Part shown: piece after piece, positions 16,942 through 25,777 of the stretch
How positions within the stretch are numbered: the stretch's first letter is position 1
Layout of the letters: each line of letters begins with the position of its first letter
From: AWTP1-13 sp963827545
Lineage (GTDB): Bacteria > Pseudomonadota > Alphaproteobacteria > Rhizobiales > Hyphomicrobiaceae
Assembly (NCBI GenBank): GCA_963827545.1
Contig: CAWHBI010000009.1
Location: 27,559-91,558 of the forward strand
DNA length: 64,000 nucleotides
Direction of reading: 5' to 3'
Position numbers and translations under genes: made by a program
The notes under the pieces: generated by a model
The model's database searches: none
What the model saw: the letters and a program-made list of their open reading frames with translations, nothing else
Told to the model about the DNA's origin: nothing

Positions 16942-18326
16942 GCGGGCGCGTCATGGAAAGCTTGTCACGACGCGAGTTCATCAGGCTGGGAACGCTGGGC
17001 GCCGGCAGCATTCTATTGCCAGGCGTGGATATCGTGGAAGCTGCCGAGCCGGAGCAGGAGCCGCACTTCTTCCTGCTGATCGTTCTCGACGGCGGTGCCG
17101 ACCCTTCCTACATGTTCGACGCGCGGCCACTGTCGATGACTGCCGCGGGCAAGATCCAGAACTACCTGGGCGAGGAGCCCAGCGTCTGGACGGACCGCAA
17201 TGGCCAGTCCACCCTTGCAACCCGCCTCGTCGCTCCCCTCGGGAAATTTCGCGATCGGTTCAGCATCCTCAACGGCGTCTATATGACGCCGAGCTTCGAC
17301 GGGCACCTGCAGAACATGAACTTCCTTTTCTCGGGCAACCCGTTCGGCGGCGATTCCTTCATTCCGCACTTGAACCTTGCCGAGACAGGCCGTCGGCAGG
17401 GCTCACTCGATGCGGTGCTGCCGACCGCTCCCGTGTTCCTCAACGTCAGCAACCATTCCAGCGTGGTTCCGCTGGAAACCCAATCGCTGGAGCAGCTCGC
17501 AGACAGGCTGAAGCAGGCCGCGCCGCCTCGCGCGGACGACAAGATCGGCGGCTTCATCCGCAGCCGCCTGGTTGCCAATGCCAGTGGGGAAGGGCGCATG
17601 GCTGCGGGTGCGCGGCTGATGCTGTCCAGCCTCGATCAGGCCCCCGACATGCACCGCAAGCTGGCCGGCCTGCGGGCGCCCAGGTCCGATCTCAAGCCCG
17701 AGGAGCAGTCGATCGCGCTCATCGCGGAATGCTTCCGGCTCCTGCTGTCGCGCTCGGCCATCTATGTTCTTCGGGAGCAGTTCGACGTGCACGACGCGGA
17801 CCAGGCAAAGCAACAGCCGAGGCTCTTCACACACGCAGTCGAGAGAATTGCCACGTTGTTTGCGGCACTGGTGGACACGCCGTTCGATGCCAGGCGATCG
17901 ATGTTCGATGTCACGACAGTGATGGTTGCGAGCGAGTTTGGCCGGACCATGCGCTCTGCGGGCATGCACATCGAGAACACCGGCACCAATCACAACCAGT
18001 TCGCCAATTCGATCCTGCTCGGCGGCAAAGGCATCCGCGGCGACATGGTGATTGGCGCGTCCGACCTTGCCGACGAGAAGGCGCGGCCCTCTAGGGCCCA
18101 CGTCGCCATGGACCCGGTGCTCGAAAAAGTGATGGGAAGGCCGATCGATCTGAAAACGCTGCGGGTGCGGCCCGACCAGCCCGACGCGTTCGATCTGCGC
18201 GACTATCTTACGATCGGCTCCGTCGTCAACACACTCTACGCCATGTTCTCCGTGCCGAAGTCGCGCTACCGCCCGATCGGCCGCAACCTGCCCGAAGCCC
18301 CGGTCCTCCACGGGTTGCTCGCGTGA
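16938..18326 (+). CDS. DUF1501 domain protein, Tat-exported
   Basis: Up to 462 residues. A GTG at 16938 overlaps the previous stop; the ATG at 16953 (MESLSRREFIRLG) is an equally good start. SRREFIRLGTLGAGSILL is a twin-arginine signal. The body fits DUF1501, a sulfatase/alkaline-phosphatase-fold family: LIVLDGGADPSYMFD near the start, NHNQFANSILLGGKGIRGDMVIG late, and a variant of the family's TEFGRT motif, ASEFGRTMRS, between. The activity of DUF1501 proteins is not established. Pairing with a CxxCH DUF1588-type protein is a recurrent arrangement. The following glycosyltransferase overlaps or abuts it. Confidence 0.82.
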   Translation: MSGRVMESLSRREFIRLGTLGAGSILLPGVDIVEAAEPEQEPHFFLLIVLDGGADPSYMFDARPLSMTAAGKIQNYLGEEPSVWTDRNGQSTLATRLVAPLGKFRDRFSILNGVYMTPSFDGHLQNMNFLFSGNPFGGDSFIPHLNLAETGRRQGSLDAVLPTAPVFLNVSNHSSVVPLETQSLEQLADRLKQAAPPRADDKIGGFIRSRLVANASGEGRMAAGARLMLSSLDQAPDMHRKLAGLRAPRSDLKPEEQSIALIAECFRLLLSRSAIYVLREQFDVHDADQAKQQPRLFTHAVERIATLFAALVDTPFDARRSMFDVTTVMVASEFGRTMRSAGMHIENTGTNHNQFANSILLGGKGIRGDMVIGASDLADEKARPSRAHVAMDPVLEKVMGRPIDLKTLRVRPDQPDAFDLRDYLTIGSVVNTLYAMFSVPKSRYRPIGRNLPEAPVLHGLLA

Positions 18327-18352
18327 GACATCTGGAGCAGGAGACCTTTGCC

Positions 18353-19948
18353 ATGCCGGGCGCCGGCCTCGTGGCCTCCGGCCACTCGCCAATCGCAGTG
18401 AACCTGCGCAGGCGGATCCACGTTCTGGGTGCCACGGCCCTCACCTCGTACGCCGGCATGGCTGTCCTCTCGTACGTGCAGGCGCCCGCGCTCTGGCGCC
18501 ACGAGGACGCCCCGCACACCAAGGCCTTCTTCGAGGGGCTCGCTGCTTGGCTGCAACCCTTGCTGCCCGCCCCGGCGGCCTGGCTGTCTGGAAATCCACT
18601 CTTCGACAGCCCATCCTCGGTCATCTTGAGCTACTGGCTGCCGCTCGCCGTGGTGAGCACGGTTGTCCTCGCCCTGGTGATGTTCTTGTCGCGGCACGGT
18701 GAGCGTACCGACGCCGAATTGGCCAAGCTGCTCTTCAACTGGTCTCTCGCCTTCGCAGCTGTCTGCGCCCTGGCATTTCCGGTGTTCACCCAGGACTTCT
18801 GGCTATCGGCGGCATGGGGGCGGATGATCGCGGCGGGCCTGAACCCTTACTACGCGCTCTTTACCGCTGACTCGCTGGCCGGCCTGCCTCTCGATCACTT
18901 TCCGATGCCGATGTCATACGCCCCCCTGTGGGGGCTTGTCTCCGGCGGCGTGATGCTCATCGCTGGCGCCAGCGTTGTGGCTTCGGCCCTGCTCTTCAAG
19001 GCGACGCTGGCGACCGCATGGATCGCATCGCTGTATCTCGTCTCCAGGATCACGGAGCATGCGCCGCCCCGCGACCGATGCCTAGCCATCTCCGTCTTCG
19101 GGTGGACCCCCGTCGGCGTGTCGCAGTCGTTGGCCGAGGGTCACAACGACATCGCGATGGTCGCGCTGGCCCTGCTCTGGCTGCTCGGTCTGATGCGGGG
19201 CTGGCAAGCGGCGCCCATTGCACTCGCTGCATCGACACTCTGCAAGTACGCGACCGCGCCCCTGTTCATCATCGACGCCATCCATGCGATCCGGTACGCA
19301 AAAGCTGACTGGCGCAGCTACGTGCAGCGGCTGGCGGCCGCCACGGCCTTTGCCCTGGCGATCATGGCTGTCTTCTATCGATCCCCGCAGTTCTTTGACG
19401 GCATCAGGGTCGTCAATGAGTGGCACTTCCTGCGGCCCGTGGATGCGCTGCATGCGATCGAGCTGATGCTGGGCCTGTCGCTCTGGCCGTTGAGGATCGC
19501 AGCGCTCGCCGTTTTCCCGATCCTTGCCGTTCACACCGTCTGGACCGCCTGGAGAGAACCGGTATTCGAGCGGCTCATCCGGGCATCTATCGCTCTCATG
19601 GCGTCGATTCTATTCGCGGCCGCAAGCCACATATGGCCCTGGTACGCGGTGTGGGGTCTCGGGCTGGCAGCCCTGGTGCCGACGTGGTGGCTCTCGCGAT
19701 TCATGATCGGCGTGGCAGTCTTGGCGCCGTTCACCCTGGCATCCTGGTGGGTCGAGCCGTTTGCGCACCATCGAGAGGTGGCGGCGCTCGTCATGTACGG
19801 CGGTGCCTTCGCGTGGATGGTTTTCACGCGGCCAGGGTCGGTCACTAAGGAGACTGTTCGAGAGACGGGCCGGCCCTTGCCCGGCGTTGAAGCACGGCCG
19901 GTGGACCGTCCCGCGTTTCACATCGAGCGGACCGGCACGCATGGCTAG
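18353..19948 (+). CDS. GT-C membrane glycosyltransferase, MptA/MptB mannosyltransferase-like
   Basis: 531 residues with about a dozen membrane spans. ATG 18353 has AGGAG 10 nt upstream; a GTG at 18323 overlapping the previous stop is an alternative. DFWLSAAWGRMIAAGLNPYY, YAPLWGLVSGG and LAEGHNDIAMVAL are the landmarks of polyprenol-phosphate-mannose dependent alpha-1,6-mannosyltransferases of the actinobacterial MptA/MptB type. The charged Asp in the first periplasmic loop is the expected catalytic residue. Such enzymes take sugars from a lipid carrier on the outer face of the inner membrane. The acceptor here is unknown. Confidence 0.72.
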   Translation: MPGAGLVASGHSPIAVNLRRRIHVLGATALTSYAGMAVLSYVQAPALWRHEDAPHTKAFFEGLAAWLQPLLPAPAAWLSGNPLFDSPSSVILSYWLPLAVVSTVVLALVMFLSRHGERTDAELAKLLFNWSLAFAAVCALAFPVFTQDFWLSAAWGRMIAAGLNPYYALFTADSLAGLPLDHFPMPMSYAPLWGLVSGGVMLIAGASVVASALLFKATLATAWIASLYLVSRITEHAPPRDRCLAISVFGWTPVGVSQSLAEGHNDIAMVALALLWLLGLMRGWQAAPIALAASTLCKYATAPLFIIDAIHAIRYAKADWRSYVQRLAAATAFALAIMAVFYRSPQFFDGIRVVNEWHFLRPVDALHAIELMLGLSLWPLRIAALAVFPILAVHTVWTAWREPVFERLIRASIALMASILFAAASHIWPWYAVWGLGLAALVPTWWLSRFMIGVAVLAPFTLASWWVEPFAHHREVAALVMYGGAFAWMVFTRPGSVTKETVRETGRPLPGVEARPVDRPAFHIERTGTHG

Positions 19949-20024
19949 TGGAGCAGTCTTGCGCTTGCCGAGTGGCAAACCGTGAAGTCGGAGCGCTGCG
20001 AATTCGTCTCGGGAGCTCAAGCCC

Positions 20025-21368
20025 GTGCATAAGAGGCTCACACGAGGAGAAGCGGCCGGTCGAGCCACGCGACGCCCCGTGCCGCTGCCTGCGAGGTCTT
20101 CGAGGCCTTGGCCACCAATCGCTCCGGGCAGGTTTTGGTGGTGCGCGCTCCTCGGCACGGTCGTACATGTGGCCCTGTGGCAGGTATCGGAGCCCCCGAC
20201 GCTCTTCAGCGACTTCTACAAGGCCTACTACCCGGCCGCCGAAGTGCTGTGGGAGAACGGCTTTCACACTACTTTTCCCTTCACCGAGGCCGGCGCGGGC
20301 GGCTTCGTCAACCTGCCCATAGTGGGCTGGCTGTTCGTGCCTTTGGTCCCGCTGGGTGAAGAGCTCGCAGGGTGGGCCTTTCTCGGCTTGGGCGCCATCG
20401 CCACGATGCTGGCCTATCTTATGCTACGTCGGATGGCGCGCCCCGAGGCCGACATCGGCGCGCCCTTGATCCTCCTGTTTCTTCTCAACGGACCGTTGAT
20501 CAACAGCCTGCGCGAAGGCAACACCACCCACTTCGTTCTGCTGTTTCTGATCGTGGCCCTGATGCTCCTGCAACGCGGGGCGGACTTCACGGCGGGACTA
20601 CTGCTCGGACTGTGCGCCATCATCAAGCTTCCTCTGCTCCTTTATGCGATGTATTTCCTGCTGCGGCGCCGCTGGATGGTGGTCGCGGGCGGGGCGAGCG
20701 CCATCGGGGCGGTGGCGGCGCTCTCAGTTGCCGCCTTCGGATTGGCCAACAATGTCAGCTGGTTCAACTATTGCATCGAGCCATTTCTCGGAGGCATCAT
20801 TCCGGCATTCAATGTTCAGTCGATCGACGGCTTCGCCGTCCGGCTGATCACGGGCACATCGAGATTGGCCGACTGGGATCCGATGGACCCACCCGCGGCG
20901 TACAAGATCATTCGACTCTTCATCTTTGCGGCGATCCTCGGTGGCGCCGTTCTCGTGGCACGGCGCTCCAGTCGGAATGAAGCCACCGCACCGAGCCGGC
21001 CTCGAACGCGCACGCGAGAGACGCTCGAGTATTCCCTGGTCTTGACTCTCGCGCTCGTCGTCAGCCCGATCTCCTGGTCGCACTACTACCTGTTGTTGCT
21101 GCTACCCTGGGGGCTCTATCTCGGCAAGCAACTGCCGCTTGTCGCAGATCCCCTGACGCGTGTGCTCACTGGGGCATCAATTGTGCTGGCCTCTTTGCCG
21201 ATCTTGGTGCTGCCGCTGCAAACGGACGTGCTTGGCGAAACGCTGGCCCGAACCCTTGTGTCGGCGCACCTCTTTGGCGGTGTAGCGCTGCTGATAGCGC
21301 TCATGCGCTCCCTGTATATGCTGAGCGACGCGCCGCTGCGCGTCCATGCCGCTGACGTCGTCACCTGA
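20025..21368 (+). CDS. DUF2029 / GT87 family membrane glycosyltransferase
   Basis: 447 residues, about ten membrane spans. GTG 20025 has GGGAG at 20011-20015. SDFYKAYYPAAEVLWENG in the first loop and NLPIVGWLFVPLVPLG fit the GT87 (DUF2029) GT-C family, whose known members are mannosyl- or arabinosyltransferases using polyprenyl-phosphate sugars. Later NGPLINSLREGNTTHFVLL corresponds to the family's N-G-Q/N motif, and SPISWSHYYLLLLLPW is the C-terminal signature. Its stop overlaps the next start (TGATG at 21366), so the two GT87 genes are translationally coupled. Confidence 0.8.
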   Translation: MHKRLTRGEAAGRATRRPVPLPARSSRPWPPIAPGRFWWCALLGTVVHVALWQVSEPPTLFSDFYKAYYPAAEVLWENGFHTTFPFTEAGAGGFVNLPIVGWLFVPLVPLGEELAGWAFLGLGAIATMLAYLMLRRMARPEADIGAPLILLFLLNGPLINSLREGNTTHFVLLFLIVALMLLQRGADFTAGLLLGLCAIIKLPLLLYAMYFLLRRRWMVVAGGASAIGAVAALSVAAFGLANNVSWFNYCIEPFLGGIIPAFNVQSIDGFAVRLITGTSRLADWDPMDPPAAYKIIRLFIFAAILGGAVLVARRSSRNEATAPSRPRTRTRETLEYSLVLTLALVVSPISWSHYYLLLLLPWGLYLGKQLPLVADPLTRVLTGASIVLASLPILVLPLQTDVLGETLARTLVSAHLFGGVALLIALMRSLYMLSDAPLRVHAADVVT

Positions 21369-22768
21369 TGCACGAGGGCCCGTCATCCCCTGCCCGGACT
21401 CCGAAGGCCCTGACGCTCGGCTTGCTGCTCTTCTTGCTGATGAATGCTCTTGGGGTCAGCGGGCTGCTCTGGTTGGCCTCGCCGGAACCCCACAAGGAGA
21501 CCGTGCTCAAGCACAGCTGGGAGCTGGTGCGAGGCGTGGCCGGCGACGATTCATGGGGCACCATGTATGCCGCGCTCGAACGTGTTCGCGAAAGACCCGA
21601 CCTGCCGCTCTATACGCAGGTCTTCTTCTTGGAGCAGTTTCGCTTCCAGTATCCCCCGTCGTCACTGTTCGCCCTTGCCGCCATGCAGGTGGCTGCGCCT
21701 GCGAGACTTCAGATCGACGACGTTTACGAAGGGCCTTGGCCGCCCATCAATACCGTTGTCGCCTGGGTTTTCATCGTGCTGACGGCCGCGACCGTGGCGG
21801 CCCTGCTGGAAGATCGGCTGAGAAGCGCCCAACCGAACGTACACTGGCACCAGCAGATGTGGCTGCGGGCCGTGGTCGTCTTTGGCTTGGTGCTGACATT
21901 CTATCCGATCGTGAAAGCCTTCACGCTCGGTCAGATCCAGGTCTGGATCAATGCCCTGTTCGCGGTGGGGCTGCTCGCATGGGTCAAGAGGTGGAAAATT
22001 TCCGCCGGCATCCTGGTGGGTATCATCAGCCTCATCAAGCCTCACTATGGGCTCGTGCTGATCTGGGCCCTGCTGCGCCGGGAGTTCGTCCTGGCGGTTG
22101 CGTGCGCAGCTACGGTTGTGCTGGGTCTCGGCGCATCCGTGGCCGTGTACGGGATGGCGAACCATTTCGACTATGTGCGCGTCGTCTCCTTCCTTTCACA
22201 GCACGGGGAAACGTACTATCCCAATCAGTCGGTGAACGGTCTGCTCAACCGGCTGATGAGCATCCGTGATCCGCAGGCTTACGTCAGCCTCGACCTGCCA
22301 GCCGGACAGTTTCCCCCATTCACACCGTGGATCTATGCAATCACGCTCGCGAGCTCGATCGCGATCCTGATCGGCGCGCTGCTGCCCAAGCGCGGCAGCG
22401 GCGACGCGGACCGCGTCGCGGACTTCGCGATCATAGCGCTCAGCTGCACGATGGCATCACCCATTGCCTGGGAGCATCACTATGGCATTACTTTGCCGAT
22501 GTATGCCATTTTGCTGGCGAGCAGCCTCAGCGATCGCATCCGCCTCGTCCCCATTGGCGTCTCATATGTGCTGGTTAGCACGTTCGTGCAGGTCGCCAAC
22601 CTGCTGGCCGGAGGTCCGCTAAACGTCCTGCAGTCCACCTTGTTTCTTGGTGCCCTCGTGCTGCTCTGGTTACTTTATTGGCAGGCTACGGCCTCACCCG
22701 CGACCGAGGCCCGCGGTGCCAGCAGAATAGTCACTGATCGCACCCAACAGCCGGAATTTTCTGCATGA
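21368..22768 (+). CDS. DUF2029 / GT87 family membrane glycosyltransferase
   Basis: 466 residues with about ten membrane spans, starting at the ATG that overlaps the previous stop. Family signatures: VFFLEQFRFQYPPSSLFAL in the first loop, KAFTLGQIQVWINALFAVGL, SLIKPHYGLVLIWALLRR and SPIAWEHHYGITLPMYAI near the end. The N-terminal insertion ERVRERPDLPLYTQVFF is longer than in its neighbour. It is probably a second polyprenyl-phosphate-sugar dependent transferase extending the same glycan. It is not a recent duplicate of the 20025 gene, since similarity is limited to motifs. Confidence 0.8.
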   Translation: MHEGPSSPARTPKALTLGLLLFLLMNALGVSGLLWLASPEPHKETVLKHSWELVRGVAGDDSWGTMYAALERVRERPDLPLYTQVFFLEQFRFQYPPSSLFALAAMQVAAPARLQIDDVYEGPWPPINTVVAWVFIVLTAATVAALLEDRLRSAQPNVHWHQQMWLRAVVVFGLVLTFYPIVKAFTLGQIQVWINALFAVGLLAWVKRWKISAGILVGIISLIKPHYGLVLIWALLRREFVLAVACAATVVLGLGASVAVYGMANHFDYVRVVSFLSQHGETYYPNQSVNGLLNRLMSIRDPQAYVSLDLPAGQFPPFTPWIYAITLASSIAILIGALLPKRGSGDADRVADFAIIALSCTMASPIAWEHHYGITLPMYAILLASSLSDRIRLVPIGVSYVLVSTFVQVANLLAGGPLNVLQSTLFLGALVLLWLLYWQATASPATEARGASRIVTDRTQQPEFSA

Positions 22769-22825
22769 GCTTTTGCACGCTGGCCTGCTACAAAGGACTG
22801 CGTGGCCGGTCGTCGTGGAGGGGCA

Positions 22826-23842
22826 ATGCAGCGGCGAACGAATGGCGGCGGCGAGGTGCCGGGGGGAGCACTACCTGACGACACCGGCATGCCCGTGCCG
22901 GCGGGCGCATCCAAATCACAGCGGCCGGCTGCGCTCCCTCATCGAGGATCGCCACTCTTGGTCCTGGGTGCGCTCGCCCAGAGCTTGCGGCCCCATCAAT
23001 GCGTCAAGAACCTCATCGTGTTCGTGCCGGTCATCCTCGGCGGCCGCCTGACCGATCTGACCGAGGTCACCGATACGTCCGTCGCCTTCGTTGCGCTGAG
23101 CCTCGTCGCTTCCGGCACGTACCTCGTCAACGACATCTGGGACATTGCCGACGATCAAAAGCATTGGTCAAAGAGGCATCGGCCGATTGCGAGCGGGCGT
23201 CTCTCTGCAGCCACTGCCCTCGCCGCCGCATTGGTGATGATCCCGGCTGGCGTGCTGATCGGGACCCTGCTCTCTTGGGCAACCGGCGGCATGCTGCTGC
23301 TCTACCTGGCCGTTACGCTGTGTTACACGTTGCGCTTGAAAGCCATTCCGTTCCTCGATGGGCTGACGCTGGCCACCCTCTTCACCATCAGACTCGGGAT
23401 CGGCGCCGTTGCAGCCGACGTTCCCCCGTCACCTTGGCTATTTGTCTTCTCGATGTTCCTGTTCTCCTCGCTCAGCTACGCGAAGCGATACACAGAGCTC
23501 GCACGAGCAATCCTGCTGCAGGACAAGCATATGAACGGCCGAGGCTATCGGCTGATCGATGCGCCAATGGTGCTGACCGTTGGGCTGGCGACCGGTATCG
23601 GCGCCGTCATGATCATGGTCCTCTATATCGTCGAGGAAGCGTTCCGCAGCAGCTTCTACGGCAGCACGAGTTGGTTGTGGGGCTTTCCGCCGCTGGTGTT
23701 CCTGTTTGTCGTGCGCATCTGGCTCGTGAGCTCGCGCGGCGAAATGAACGACGATCCAGTCGCCTTCGCCATCAAAGACCGGATCTGCATTGCACTTCTG
23801 GGCTTGCTGCTTGTCTGCTTCGGGTTCGCGTGGCTCAGCTGA
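22826..23842 (+). CDS. UbiA-family prenyltransferase, polyprenyl-phosphate phosphoribosyltransferase-like
   Basis: 338 residues. ATG 22826 follows GGAGGGG closely; GTG 22802 is an alternative. After a 50-residue soluble leader, LRPHQCVKNLIVFVPVILGG and the Asp-rich VNDIWDIADDQKHWSKRHRP mark the UbiA fold with about nine helices. The opening LRPHQxxKN is characteristic of decaprenyl-phosphate 5-phosphoribosyltransferases (mycobacterial Rv3806c group) rather than ubiquinone or heme enzymes. LSYAKRYTEL supplies the second conserved region. It would make the lipid-linked pentose that the GT-C enzymes upstream could use. Assignment to this subgroup is by motif recall. Confidence 0.75.
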   Translation: MQRRTNGGGEVPGGALPDDTGMPVPAGASKSQRPAALPHRGSPLLVLGALAQSLRPHQCVKNLIVFVPVILGGRLTDLTEVTDTSVAFVALSLVASGTYLVNDIWDIADDQKHWSKRHRPIASGRLSAATALAAALVMIPAGVLIGTLLSWATGGMLLLYLAVTLCYTLRLKAIPFLDGLTLATLFTIRLGIGAVAADVPPSPWLFVFSMFLFSSLSYAKRYTELARAILLQDKHMNGRGYRLIDAPMVLTVGLATGIGAVMIMVLYIVEEAFRSSFYGSTSWLWGFPPLVFLFVVRIWLVSSRGEMNDDPVAFAIKDRICIALLGLLLVCFGFAWLS

Positions 23843-24106
23843 GGTCACCGAGGCGGCCAACTCAAGTGACCGGCTCGCACAGGGTGGGCCGCCCGCCCCT
23901 GAGAGACATGTGCACGATACACGCCGCCAACATTTCTTTCTCCCGCCCGCCTGTCTGTTATGAGCAGATCCCCTCCAGACCTCAGAGAGTAGAATATTCC
24001 TAGTCTCCACGCATTGTGGAAAGATATTCCTTTTTTATTTTGAGATGCATGCTTTTCTGAGAAATTGTTTCCTCTATATTCCGCCGGATCAGCCAAGGAT
24101 AGGCAC
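23843..24106. promoter_or_regulatory. Upstream region of the cys operon with three TATTCC repeats
   Basis: The 264-bp gap becomes AT-rich after about 23980. TATTCC occurs at 23995-24000, 24025-24030 and 24077-24082, all in the same orientation; the first forms the palindrome GAATATTC (23992-23999). TTTTTTATTTTGAG follows the second. Spacing of 30 bp between the first two (about three helical turns) fits operator sites for a cys regulator, but no known consensus is matched. Confidence 0.45.
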
Positions 24107-24874
24107 ATGTCGCAGCCGCTCATCAATGATCGCAACGTCCAGGGCCCTGCCCTCGCGTCCGCACTCGATGGCCGGCTCCGCCTCTTACACGACCTCGGGT
24201 CCAGACTCGCATTGGTTCGCAGCGCGGTGCAGGGACCTGTCGCATTTTCCACCAGCCTGGGGCTCGAGGACCAAGCCATCCTTTGCGCCATTGCCCAGGC
24301 GGCTCCCGGCACCGACGTCTTCATGTTGGATACCGGTCGCCATTTCCCCGAGACGCTCGAGACACTCGACCAAAGCGAGCTGCGCTTCGGCTTGCGTATC
24401 CGCGTCATCGCGCCGGACGCCAAAGACTTGGAGGAGCTGATCGCCCGAGACGGCGTGTTCGGCTTTCGCCTGTCCATCGAGGGCCGCAAGGCCTGCTGCG
24501 ATGTCCGCAAGGTTCGGCCGCTACGGCGCGCCCTCGAGGGTGCCGCCGCCTGGATTACAGGGCTGAGGCGCGAGCAGTCGGCTGGCCGAGCTGCAGTGCC
24601 CTTCGCCTCCTGGGACCCCGACCACCGGTTGGTCAAGATCAACCCGCTGGCGGACTGGTCGCTCGAACGTCTGGAAGCCTACATCACGGCCAACGATGTT
24701 CCGGTCAATCCCCTGCATTCGCGCGGCTTTTCCTCCATCGGTTGCCAGCCGTGCACCCGCGCGGTTCTGCCGGGTGAGGATGCCAGGGCCGGGCGCTGGT
24801 GGTGGGAGCTGGAAGACGGCAAGGAATGTGGGCTGCACAGCCCGCGGAGGCCGCAAGCGGAGGCCGCGGCGTGA
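24107..24874 (+). CDS. cysH: Phosphoadenylyl/adenylyl-sulfate reductase (APS-type)
   Basis: A 255-residue reductase that converts activated sulfate to sulfite in the cytoplasm. ATG 24107 is used; no strong ribosome binding site is seen. VAFSTSLGLEDQAILC is the PP-loop-type nucleotide site, FMLDTGRHFPETLETLD follows, and RREQSAGR is conserved. KACCDVRKVRPL and SIGCQPCTRAV supply the four Cys (CC...CxxC) that bind a [4Fe-4S] cluster, the mark of APS-type rather than PAPS-type enzymes. This agrees with the absence of an APS kinase domain in cysN downstream. The C-terminal ECGLH holds the catalytic Cys. The cysD start overlaps its stop. Confidence 0.92.
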   Translation: MSQPLINDRNVQGPALASALDGRLRLLHDLGSRLALVRSAVQGPVAFSTSLGLEDQAILCAIAQAAPGTDVFMLDTGRHFPETLETLDQSELRFGLRIRVIAPDAKDLEELIARDGVFGFRLSIEGRKACCDVRKVRPLRRALEGAAAWITGLRREQSAGRAAVPFASWDPDHRLVKINPLADWSLERLEAYITANDVPVNPLHSRGFSSIGCQPCTRAVLPGEDARAGRWWWELEDGKECGLHSPRRPQAEAAA

Positions 24875-25777
24875 CCGCGCCTCTCACCCATCTCGATCTG
24901 CTCGAGGCGGAAAGCATCCACATTTTTCGGGAGGCCGCGGCGCAGTTCCGGCGGCCCGTGCTGCTCTATTCCATCGGCAAGGACTCGACCGTGCTTCTGC
25001 ACCTGGCGCGCAAGGCGTTCTATCCGGCCAAGCCGCCGTTGCCGCTGCTGCATGTCGACACGACCTGGAAGTTTCGCGACATGATCGCCTTCCGCGATCG
25101 CACCGCGCGCGAGCTCGGCCTCGAGCTGATCATCCATACCAACAAGGACGGGCTCGCTGCCGGCATCAATCCGATCGACTACCCGCCCTCAACCTACACC
25201 GACGTCATGAAGACACAGGCGCTGCGGCAGGCGCTCGATCTGCACGGCTTCGATGCGGCGTTCGGCGGGGCGCGGCGCGACGAGGAAGCCTCGCGGGCCA
25301 AGGAGCGCGTGTTCTCCTTCCGATCACAAGGCCACCGCTGGAACCCGCGCAAGCAGCGCCCAGAGATGTGGCGGCTGCTCAACGGACGCCTCGGCGGCGG
25401 AGAAAGCGCGCGTGTCTTCCCGCTCTCCAATTGGACCGAGAAGGACGTTTGGCGCTACATCGCCCGCGAGCAGCTCGATGTGGTTCCGCTTTACTTCGCC
25501 GCCAAGCTCCCGACTATCGAGCGCAATGGCAGCCTGCTGGTGCTCGACGACGACCGGATGCCGCTGCGCCCAGGCGAGACCGCGCTCCCCCGGCAGGTCC
25601 GGTTCCGCACGCTGGGCTGCTGGCCGCTGACCGCGGCCATCGAATCTCGATGCCACCGATCTCTACAGCGTCATCGGGGAGACGCTGTCGGCACGCGTTT
25701 CGGAGCGCCAGGGGCGGCTCATCGACCACGATGAAGCCGGTGCGATGGAGCGCAAGAAGCAGGAGGGGTACTTCTGA
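24871..25777 (+). CDS. cysD: Sulfate adenylyltransferase subunit 2, frameshifted near its end
   Basis: About 301 residues when joined, the usual CysD length. GTG 24871 overlaps the cysH stop (GTGA) and has GGAGG at 24859-24863. The N-type ATP pyrophosphatase motif is VLLYSIGKDSTVLLHLARKA; HVDTTWKFRDMI and FGGARRDEEASRAKERVFSF are diagnostic. One extra base near 25645-25648 breaks the frame after TLGCWPLTAAIES. The next frame restores the family C-terminus DATDLYSVIGETLSARVSE, and then MERKKQEGYF to a TGA at 25775-25777. With CysN it adenylates sulfate. Sequencing error is the simplest explanation of the break. Confidence 0.88.
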
